Source of the DNA: an uncultured bacterium
GTDB taxonomy: Bacteria > Bacillota_I > Bacilli_A > Erysipelotrichales > Erysipelotrichaceae
Assembly (NCBI GenBank): GCA_903847945.1
Contig: CAINEY010000033.1
Location: 1 to 38,459 of the forward strand
Direction: 5' to 3'
Length of the DNA: 38,459 nt
The translations under genes and the position numbers were made by a program. The notes under the pieces were generated by a model that saw only the letters and a list, made by a program, of their open reading frames with translations, was not told the origin of the DNA and did no database searches. This document shows positions 15,292 to 21,571 of this stretch, piece after piece (position 1 is the stretch's first letter; each line of letters opens with the position of its first letter).

Positions 15292-15626
15292 CTCATCGGG
15301 CGAGAGATCAGGGTGATCTCCGAAGTGTGAAAGAAGTTGAGAAGCGGGATTTCGATTGGATAAGCCACGTTGATGGTGTAACGGTTCGTCGTCAACGCAT
15401 CGTAGGTGATGGTTACGGTGCACACGATACACGTTACCGGGCTCTGATCCAACAAGACCTGGACATCCGCATCATAACGGTTTTGGTGTTCGATGATGTT
15501 GAGCACCGATTCGGCCTTGAATCGGGCTTGCTGGTGCACCAGGATCACGTTGGAGAAACTCATCCCCAGGATCACAAACATCATCCCAAACAGAAATACC
15601 AAGCCTAATTCAAAGGCGCCTTTCAT
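15282..15626 (-). CDS. TadE-like pseudopilin, membrane-anchored
   Basis: A 114-residue protein with one N-terminal hydrophobic helix starting almost at the first residue (MKGAFELGLVFLFGMMFVIL), then an extracytoplasmic region with a Cys pair (CIVC). A charged lead, a glutamate at residue 6 and a long hydrophobic segment resemble TadE/TadF minor pilins. The chosen ATG overlaps the preceding stop as TAATG and has no Shine-Dalgarno, so translation is probably coupled to the 47-residue gene. An upstream in-frame ATG would add nine residues inside that gene. It is last in the operon. Minor pilin function is inferred from context. Confidence 0.7.
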   Translation of the reverse strand: MKGAFELGLVFLFGMMFVILGMSFSNVILVHQQARFKAESVLNIIEHQNRYDADVQVLLDQSPVTCIVCTVTITYDALTTNRYTINVAYPIEIPLLNFFHTSEITLISRPMSRS

Positions 15627-15769
15627 TAGCTGCTGGTGGTCATCTGCGTCCACTGCGCTTCAAGGGTTTGCTGCATCGTGGTTTTGAATCCTTCGGAAAA
15701 CAGGATCATGCCGGTCGCAATCACCGTGACCACTAACACTAAGCCATACTCTTCAAAAAATGCTTTCAT
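15626..15769 (-). CDS. 47-residue pilin-like membrane protein (candidate major pilin)
   Basis: A small gene encoding a protein that starts MKAFFEEYGLVLVVTVIATG, followed by a short amphipathic, Gln/Thr-rich tail. It has one membrane helix, and the EYGL tetrapeptide is typical of Flp/Tad major pilins, which are of similar mature size. The Shine-Dalgarno is perfect (AAGGAGGTGA seven to eight bases from ATG), the best in the locus, which fits a major structural subunit. It overlaps the following tadE-like start and begins four bases after the tadC stop. There is no long leader peptide, so processing is uncertain. Confidence 0.72.
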   Translation of the reverse strand: MKAFFEEYGLVLVVTVIATGMILFSEGFKTTMQQTLEAQWTQMTTSS

Positions 15770-15773
15770 CGGT

Positions 15774-16529
15774 TCACCTCCTTTCAAATAGTGACATCAA
15801 GACATTCATCATGACGCTCAAGAAGACCAGCGTCACCCCAATCAAGGGAACCATCCCCAGCCACTGACTCAACAAGAGCCGGTGTTGTTTGGCTTGCTGA
15901 CGCTCCTGTCGGAGCCATTTTGCCGTTGAGGCAATCATCCGGTTGAATTGCCGTCCCGCATCCGCTTGACCGGAGTTCTCAAAGCGATATAGCCATTTCA
16001 TGGCTCGTTCGATCTCGACGATCCCGGTGTAGGCCATGAATTCGGTGTAGTGACTCAACGTGAGCGGATCCTGGATCAGACGCTCATTCAATAAGATCAA
16101 GTCGTGGCGCAAGAAGCGCGGTGCTTCCGGAATGGAAAGCTCGATCGCTTTGACCACGGTGTTGTTTTGAAGCAGGATCTGCAACTGCCTCAAGTAGATC
16201 GGAAACTGATACCGGATCATGGCCAGATGTAAGGCTGCTTTTCGTTTGAGCGTCATCATCGGCCAATGATAGACCGCCAGGATCCCCGCCAGCATCACTC
16301 CATCCATCCATAAGGCGCTGAACCACGGACCCGCCAAGAGCCAAAACCATCGCAACGCATGACTGGTTTTGTACCTCCTTGTTTGCCACAAATCAGCGTT
16401 CTCCTGAGCTAAAATAGTGAAAATTCGAGTTCGTTGGGCTTGGTTCCACTGCTTCAATCCTTTTTCGATCCACGGATCCATCCAAAACCACAGGATGAGC
16501 CCAAACCAGCGAATCATTAAGACCGCCAT
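15774..16529 (-). CDS. TadC-like type II secretion F-family membrane protein
   Basis: Inner-membrane platform protein of the Tad-type assembly machine, 251 residues from the chosen start. The hydrophobic N-terminal third and C-terminal helix (LGMVPLIGVTLVFLSVMM) flank a cytoplasmic T2SF-like helical region. ATG at 16527-16529 has AGAGG upstream and overlaps tadB by 13 bases; an upstream GTG would add eight residues. Family assignment rests on layout, size and position after a TadB-like gene, because sequence conservation is low. Confidence 0.75.
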   Translation of the reverse strand: MAVLMIRWFGLILWFWMDPWIEKGLKQWNQAQRTRIFTILAQENADLWQTRRYKTSHALRWFWLLAGPWFSALWMDGVMLAGILAVYHWPMMTLKRKAALHLAMIRYQFPIYLRQLQILLQNNTVVKAIELSIPEAPRFLRHDLILLNERLIQDPLTLSHYTEFMAYTGIVEIERAMKWLYRFENSGQADAGRQFNRMIASTAKWLRQERQQAKQHRLLLSQWLGMVPLIGVTLVFLSVMMNVLMSLFERR

Positions 16530-17260
16530 ACTTCCTCTGACGGTTCGATCCACCGCATCGCTAAAATGGCTTGCGAAGCGGCCAAGGTCGCTTGGATCAT
16601 CCCCAGAAAGATCACCATGGCACCCTGAGTCATGGATTCACTGCCGATCAAGCCACTGCTGGACAGCATGCCTTGACTGACATAAGCAATGATCAAGGAG
16701 AATATACACAGGATAGCGATCCGATTGCGTTGTTGTCGCTCCTGTTGTTTGACAAGCACCGTATCTTCGATCCACTCCTCTAGATCATCCTGGATGATGT
16801 CCAAGGATAGACCGTAATCCTTGGTTCCATGCAACTCAACAGCCACCATCAACTGGATGAGATTCCCCACCACAAAGTGCGGATGACACTCCAGAAAGGT
16901 TCGGGCCGAAGTTCCTAAGGGTCGCCCCTCCTGCAGATCCTCGATCCAGCGCTGAAGATCCTCGGAAAAAGAACCACTGGTCAAGTGTTCACTTTCCGAA
17001 AAAGCCATCAAGATCTTCGGATGATGTTTAAACAGCGCCAGGACTTGCTGATAGAAATCCACTTCCATAAAGAACGTTCGCTGATACTTACCATAACGGC
17101 GTTGGGAAACCCAAAACCACCACCCCAGGGCAAACCCACCGCAAGCGACACCTCCGATGGCACTGGCTGACACGTGAAACAAAGCGGCAATCCATCCAAA
17201 TCCCAACCCTCCCAAACTCGCACTGAGAAAGGATTCTACCCAAAGACGTTTACGTCGCAT
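16517..17260 (-). CDS. TadB-like type II secretion F-family membrane protein
   Basis: First platform protein of the Tad-like machine, 247 residues. Two hydrophobic helices lie near residues 10-55, then a helical cytoplasmic T2SF domain (about 60-190), and two C-terminal helices (IAILCIFSLIIAYVSQGML and AMVIFLGMIQATLAAS). Its start lies 11 bases inside tadA. In Tad systems TadB and TadC form the hetero-oligomeric base on which the ATPase acts. Confidence 0.8.
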   Translation of the reverse strand: MRRKRLWVESFLSASLGGLGFGWIAALFHVSASAIGGVACGGFALGWWFWVSQRRYGKYQRTFFMEVDFYQQVLALFKHHPKILMAFSESEHLTSGSFSEDLQRWIEDLQEGRPLGTSARTFLECHPHFVVGNLIQLMVAVELHGTKDYGLSLDIIQDDLEEWIEDTVLVKQQERQQRNRIAILCIFSLIIAYVSQGMLSSSGLIGSESMTQGAMVIFLGMIQATLAASQAILAMRWIEPSEEVWRS

Positions 17261-18236
17261 GGTGTCGGCCTTTCACTGGGAGTTGAGAATAAGTAACTTC
17301 CGGAAAGGATTCCCCGGCACGGTAAACCACCTGCGATATCGGTTGGAAGTGTTCATCCAGCGAGAACACGATCACTTCCTTGATCTTGCGTTTGACCCCT
17401 TGCGGTGTCGAACGGACATCCAAATGGATGCCTACATCGATGGCGGAGTGGATCAGGGACAACATCGCTTGACTGGTCAGATCGATATCGGGCATCATGT
17501 GCATCAAGCGCTGCGGGATGGAGACGGCATTTTCCGCATGCACGGTACTCAGCACACTGGCCCCGGTCGAACTGCTTTGCATCAGTTGTAACACTTCCCG
17601 CCCACGGACCTCAGAAACACAGATCCAATCCGGACGCTGACGGAGTGCCGCTTTGATGGCGGCTTCGTAGTCAAATCGGTCACTGACTTTGATGCTGACG
17701 TGATCCTTGTGCGGATGAATATCGCCATAACGCAACTCCAAGGTATCCTCGATCGTAATGACGCGTTCGACCGATGGGATCGAGTTCATGAGGTACTTAA
17801 CTAGCTCAGTCTTTCCGCTACCCGGTAGTCCGCTGACCAGGATGTTGGCTCGGGCTTTGACCGCTTCCCGCAAAAACTCCCCTACCCACACCGGGGCGTA
17901 CCCCTTGAGGAGTTGATCGTTGAGTCGCAGAGTTGCGGGTGTTTTGCGGATCGACAGACTCAAACCGCTTCGACAGACGCTTTGATGAAGCAGACTGATG
18001 CGCAGGTTACGGGTTTCTGCTTCTAAAATCGGCGCGTTGATGTTGAAGGGAAGATTCACGAAATTGGAGATTTTAAAGGCTAAGGCACTCATAAACTCGT
18101 GTGCATCAAACGGTTCGATCGGGTAACGGCCTTTATCGAGATGATCCACCCAGCATTGTTTGGAGTTGTAGTTGATGTCGGTGATGCGATCATCCTGGAT
18201 CCACGGTTCCAGGATTCCAAAATCCAGATCACCCAT
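17250..18236 (-). CDS. TadA/CpaF-family secretion ATPase
   Basis: Cytoplasmic motor ATPase that powers pilin assembly, 328 residues from the chosen ATG. Walker A is SGLPGSGKTELVKYL near residue 145, the Asp box follows (VERVITIEDTLELRYGD), Walker B is WICVSEVRGREVLQ, and the His box appears in STGASVLSTVHAENA. It is shorter than many CpaF proteins (often 400 or more) because little precedes the core domain. ATG at 18234-18236 has GGAAGGTG upstream and overlaps cpaB by eight bases; a longer in-frame start would intrude on cpaB. Confidence 0.92.
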   Translation of the reverse strand: MGDLDFGILEPWIQDDRITDINYNSKQCWVDHLDKGRYPIEPFDAHEFMSALAFKISNFVNLPFNINAPILEAETRNLRISLLHQSVCRSGLSLSIRKTPATLRLNDQLLKGYAPVWVGEFLREAVKARANILVSGLPGSGKTELVKYLMNSIPSVERVITIEDTLELRYGDIHPHKDHVSIKVSDRFDYEAAIKAALRQRPDWICVSEVRGREVLQLMQSSSTGASVLSTVHAENAVSIPQRLMHMMPDIDLTSQAMLSLIHSAIDVGIHLDVRSTPQGVKRKIKEVIVFSLDEHFQPISQVVYRAGESFPEVTYSQLPVKGRHHAT

Positions 18237-18924
18237 GGAGCACCTTCCACAAACGGGTTGCAGCGTTTGGCACGCTTTCGGTTTCACTCGACGTTGATAT
18301 GGTAGGAACCAAGGTCAGTTCCCCCAGCGACATCGCTTTGGTTACGATGGGGATCAACTCGGCATTGACCGCTACCAAGACGTACTTGGGCAGATCCTTG
18401 GGATCGTTGAGCTCGATTCCTTGCTTGTCTTTAATAGCCAAGATGCGGACATTCCCGATGAGCTTATCGACCAGTAAGCTGTTTTGGTGCTGCAGACTGA
18501 CATAGAGATCCACGCGTTGATGCGGTAGAAGCGTATTACCTGCCGTAGAACGGACATCCACATCCAAGGTATAAACGACTTGTCCCGGCATTAAGAGCGT
18601 GGTAGCCTGATCTTTAATGGCCTCAGGCGATTCCAGGCTGCTGGTGGTGAAGAACGAGCCCGCCTCGATTCGTCCATCCAGACGCGTGATTTGACCCACT
18701 AAAGCGCTGGGATCGGTAATGATGTTGGACGGCACGTAAGCGCGAGGCATGCTGATCCAACTTAAATGTTCTTCCGACACGGTGGTCCGGACACTCAGCG
18801 TAGTGGATGCGATCGGAACCTTGACCAGGTCCAGTTGATGGTCGATGTAGACTTGAGATCCCAAATAGGATAGACCGGACATCCCCGCAAATCCCAATAC
18901 CAACATCATTGTCTGTTTAGGCAT
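18229..18924 (-). CDS. cpaB: CpaB/RcpC-family pilus assembly protein
   Basis: Membrane-anchored, extracytoplasmic Tad assembly protein of 231 residues. One N-terminal membrane helix (about 6-24) precedes an SAF domain (residues about 38-105, with VPIASTTLSVRTTVSEEHLSWISMP split across its first strands). A beta-rich region with the VDLYV motif typical of RcpC follows. In Gram-negative bacteria it works with the secretin RcpA; here no secretin exists, so it probably acts in the cell wall space. It overlaps the preceding small gene by eight bases. Confidence 0.87.
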   Translation of the reverse strand: MPKQTMMLVLGFAGMSGLSYLGSQVYIDHQLDLVKVPIASTTLSVRTTVSEEHLSWISMPRAYVPSNIITDPSALVGQITRLDGRIEAGSFFTTSSLESPEAIKDQATTLLMPGQVVYTLDVDVRSTAGNTLLPHQRVDLYVSLQHQNSLLVDKLIGNVRILAIKDKQGIELNDPKDLPKYVLVAVNAELIPIVTKAMSLGELTLVPTISTSSETESVPNAATRLWKVLHG

Positions 18925-19282
18925 GGTCCACCTCGATCATGGTTTCCGTCGTGCTTAAGGCTAAATGAAACGCTCCACGGGTCGCGGTGTACGATAATCG
19001 GACGCTCAGCAATAACGGATCAGTGTGATACCCCAGGATATCGATCGTGTAATCCAGATCCGGTTCTTGACGAACCTTGAAATTCTCGACAAAACGTGCC
19101 AACGCCGTTTCGACACTCGGCGAAGGCATCTCTCCAAGTTCAACCATGGTTTCACCCAAGGCTTGTTTAAACGCAAAAACGGTGCTTTGACGCAGACTCT
19201 CGGCACTGTGCATATAAATCAGTCCCCAGCTAATCCCGATTCCCATCATCCATAATCCAACAGCCATGATCGATCCCTTCAT
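18917..19282 (-). CDS. Pseudopilin-like membrane protein, first gene of the Tad-like locus
   Basis: A 121-residue protein beginning MKGSIMAVGLWMMGIGISWG: a two-residue charged lead, then a hydrophobic helix to about residue 25, then a soluble domain. The MKG[AS] start resembles the TadE-like protein at the other end of the operon. GAGGTGA precedes ATG at five bases. It is the first gene after the rnfB terminator. No database family is recognised with certainty; a minor pilin or a pilus-associated protein is the best guess. Confidence 0.65.
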   Translation of the reverse strand: MKGSIMAVGLWMMGIGISWGLIYMHSAESLRQSTVFAFKQALGETMVELGEMPSPSVETALARFVENFKVRQEPDLDYTIDILGYHTDPLLLSVRLSYTATRGAFHLALSTTETMIEVDHA

Positions 19283-19333
19283 GATTCACCTCGCTTCTAG
19301 GTAAGCCTCAAAGGACCGTTTTCCTAAATAAAA

Positions 19334-19351
19334 AAGAGCCCGTAGGCTCTT
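19334..19351 (-). terminator. Terminator of the rnf operon
   Basis: AAGAGCC and GGCTCTT pair around a four-base loop, followed by a T-run on the minus strand. The rnfB stop codon lies at the edge of the stem. Confidence 0.92.
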
Positions 19352-19652
19352 AATGAGAATGTGCAGAGGCTTTTGGATCGATCCCGGTTTCCATGAACGC
19401 GGTGATGCGTTCGCGATGGGCCGGTGTCGACGGTTTGCAGAGGGTCGGGCTTTTGGCTTCACCGCTGACCAGCGCCGTCGCTAAGCCTTCACAACCCGGA
19501 AACCCGCAGGCTCCGCAGTTGAGACCCGGCAACATCCCCGTGATCTGTTCAACGCGGGTATCGATTTCCACATGGAAGAACTTCCCGGCGATACCCAGGA
19601 GTAAACCCAGGACAGCCCCTAAAGTAATCATCATGACAACGGCATTAAACAT
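19350..19652 (-). CDS. rnfB: Short RnfB (electron transport complex subunit B)
   Basis: RnfB normally links ferredoxin to the membrane part of the Rnf complex. This one has 100 residues: a membrane helix at about 4-22, then the [4Fe-4S] domain with Cys46, Cys49, Cys54 and Cys72 (LPGLNCGACGFPGCEG). The one or more ferredoxin-type [4Fe-4S] domains usual at the C-terminus (total often 190-330 residues) are absent. The stop is followed at once by a terminator and another operon, so it is not a frameshift visible here. Its start overlaps the upstream small gene by eight bases. Confidence 0.88.
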   Translation of the reverse strand: MFNAVVMMITLGAVLGLLLGIAGKFFHVEIDTRVEQITGMLPGLNCGACGFPGCEGLATALVSGEAKSPTLCKPSTPAHRERITAFMETGIDPKASAHSH

Positions 19653-19833
19653 GGGTCGGCTCCTTCACTCGGTTCGTGGGATGAAGCGTGCAGGATCCCG
19701 TTGAACAGGTTCCACACGCTTGAAGCAATTCTTCACAGCCTTCAGGAATCGGAGTTCTCGCATTCAGGCTGTACACTAGGGCGTAAATGCCGCCTAATCC
19801 GGCCAAATAGGCCAGTGCAATCCAGATATTCAT
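19645..19833 (-). CDS. Small Cys-rich membrane protein, NqrM-like
   Basis: A 62-residue protein with one N-terminal membrane helix (about 3-22) and a cytosolic tail carrying Cys33, Cys40, Cys43 and Cys48 (EGCEELLQACGTCSTGSC). It is embedded between rnfA and rnfB, one base after rnfA. NqrM (DUF539) is a single-helix, four-Cys protein needed for maturation of the iron centre of Na+-NQR, whose NqrD/NqrE subunits are homologous to RnfA/RnfE. The same layout suggests an iron-insertion role here, but sequence identity was not tested. Confidence 0.6.
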   Translation of the reverse strand: MNIWIALAYLAGLGGIYALVYSLNARTPIPEGCEELLQACGTCSTGSCTLHPTNRVKEPTHV

Positions 19834-19834
19834 C

Positions 19835-20410
19835 TTAGAACAACCCGGCGAAACTGGTGAAGACCGCCGCCATCAACGCCGCAACGACCAGCGCGATCGG
19901 ATTGCCTTTGAAGGCTTCCGGCATCTTGCTGAGTTCCAGGCGCTCACGAATCGTGGAGAAGATGTACAGAACAACCATGAATCCGGTCGGCACGGCAATC
20001 GAGTACACCATCATTTCGGCGAAATCGAAGCCTTTGATGATGTTGTCAAGCGTGACATACAACACGACACAGTTGGTGGTAATCAGCGGCAGGTAGATTC
20101 CCAACGCTTTATACAAGCCGATGGAGTATTTCTTGAGGATCATTTCGACCAGCTGCACGAAGGCCGCAATGACCAAGATGAAGGTAATAAGATCCATGTA
20201 CTGCAATTCCAAGGGAACCAGCACATTGTAATACAAGAGATACGTCAGAACCGACGAGGAGAAGATGACGAAGATAACGGCCAAGCCCATGCCGATCGCA
20301 TCGGACGACTTGCGGGAGACCCCCAATAAGGGGCACATGCCCAAGAACTTCGTCAAGACGACGTTACTCATCAGGATGTTGGCGATAAACAGGGTGATCA
20401 GGGAAGACAT
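19835..20410 (-). CDS. rnfA: Rnf complex subunit A
   Basis: Integral membrane subunit, 191 residues with about six helices, forming with RnfE the pair that holds an intramembrane iron centre. The N-terminal segment (LFIANILMSNVVLTKFLGMCPLLG) includes the conserved Asn and Cys near the iron site. The C-terminal half contains VPTGFMVVLYIFSTIRERLE. The gene starts directly after the rnfE stop. The Rnf complex couples ferredoxin oxidation by NAD+ to Na+ or H+ export. Confidence 0.95.
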   Translation of the reverse strand: MSSLITLFIANILMSNVVLTKFLGMCPLLGVSRKSSDAIGMGLAVIFVIFSSSVLTYLLYYNVLVPLELQYMDLITFILVIAAFVQLVEMILKKYSIGLYKALGIYLPLITTNCVVLYVTLDNIIKGFDFAEMMVYSIAVPTGFMVVLYIFSTIRERLELSKMPEAFKGNPIALVVAALMAAVFTSFAGLF

Positions 20411-21049
20411 TTATTTGACCTCCTTCTTGGCTTGCCAGTTACGGATGGCCTGGACTGCCGCAGCCAGAAGCGCAAAGGTCAGGAAGGCCCCGATGGGTTC
20501 CTTGAAGATCGCAATGCGGTAAGCCGCGGGAATGATCGGTAGACTGAAGATCGTCTGCGAATTGAACGGATTGTTGAGGCTCAGGATCCCATCCGCCAGG
20601 ATCTGACGTATGGAACTCATCGCCACCAAGCTCAGCGTGTACGCCAAGCCCATGGTAAGTCCGTCCAGCGCTGAAGCACCGATACCGTTTTTGGACGCAA
20701 AGGCTTCCGCGCGTCCCAGGATGATGCAGTTAACGACGATCAGGGGAATAAACACACCCAGCGCCTGATCCAAGGCCGGGGCATACGCTTTGATGAGCAG
20801 TTCAACACTCTTGACCAAGGTGGCAATAATGACGATGTACACCGGTATGCGGATCTCATCCGGGGTGATGTTGCGAACGGCAGAAATGATGATGTTGGAG
20901 ACAGTCAGGATGGCCAATACAGAGATGCCCATGCCCAACGCATTGTCGAGGCTGGTCGTGATGGCCAGGGTCGAACAGATCCCCAGATAGAGGCCGAAAA
21001 CGGGGTTCTCACTTAAGAGACTCAACAGGAATTTTCCAAACGCTTTCAT
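20411..21049 (-). CDS. rnfE: Rnf complex subunit E
   Basis: Integral membrane subunit homologous to RnfA and NqrD, 212 residues. ENPVFGLYLGICSTLAITTSL contains the conserved Cys, and further helices include VNCIILGRAEAFASKNGIG and a C-terminal polar tail with Lys. AGGAGG precedes the ATG. It lies eight bases after rnfG. RnfA and RnfE form inverted-topology partners in the membrane. Confidence 0.95.
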   Translation of the reverse strand: MKAFGKFLLSLLSENPVFGLYLGICSTLAITTSLDNALGMGISVLAILTVSNIIISAVRNITPDEIRIPVYIVIIATLVKSVELLIKAYAPALDQALGVFIPLIVVNCIILGRAEAFASKNGIGASALDGLTMGLAYTLSLVAMSSIRQILADGILSLNNPFNSQTIFSLPIIPAAYRIAIFKEPIGAFLTFALLAAAVQAIRNWQAKKEVK

Positions 21050-21057
21050 GGGACCTC

Positions 21058-21564
21058 CTAGTTCGTCAGGGCGTCAAAGGCAGCAAACGCAGCCTCCAAC
21101 CCCGTGATGGCGGCACTGGATGAAATGGTGGCTCCGGACAAGGTATCGACCTGGTCGCCCTTGGCCTTGCCAACCACAGAGTTAGCGAATTCCGGATCAC
21201 CGACCCGGGATCCAATGCCCGGCGTGTCGTTGATGTAGGTCACTTTCAAGCCGACGATTTTCCCGGAGGCATCCATGCCGACCAGGTAAGTGATCGTGTC
21301 TTTGTATCCTTGGACACTCACAGTGAAGGCATAGCCGTAGCCTTTGGCTTCGTAAGCATTGGTGACTTTTCCGGTGTCATCCGTAAAGCTGACTTCAACA
21401 AATTCCGTGGCTTGCGGGAAGAGTTCCTGCAGGCTGGCTTTGACTTTCGCAATCTTCTGTTCTTCGATGATGGGGCTGGTGATGAAGTTGACATACGCCA
21501 GGATGCCCCCGGAGATAGCACTCAACAGGGCCAGAAATACGGTAAGATGCAGTATTTTTTTCAT
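21058..21564 (-). CDS. rnfG: Rnf complex subunit G, FMN-carrying
   Basis: Single-helix membrane protein with an extracytoplasmic FMN_bind domain, 168 residues. The covalent flavin site DTLSGAT ends at Thr146, the residue to which ApbE attaches FMN. The membrane helix covers about residues 6-27. This ATG has GAGG at five bases and sits seven bases after the rnfD stop; the in-frame ATG 16 codons earlier would start within rnfD. The divergent apbE supplies the maturing enzyme. Confidence 0.94.
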   Translation of the reverse strand: MKKILHLTVFLALLSAISGGILAYVNFITSPIIEEQKIAKVKASLQELFPQATEFVEVSFTDDTGKVTNAYEAKGYGYAFTVSVQGYKDTITYLVGMDASGKIVGLKVTYINDTPGIGSRVGDPEFANSVVGKAKGDQVDTLSGATISSSAAITGLEAAFAAFDALTN

Positions 21565-21571
21565 GGGATCC

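Noticed and set aside
19283-19349. A frameshifted remainder of rnfB encoding the missing ferredoxin domains
   Set aside because: Only 67 bases separate rnfB from the next operon. They hold a terminator and a ribosome-binding site, and no CxxCxxC pattern in any frame.
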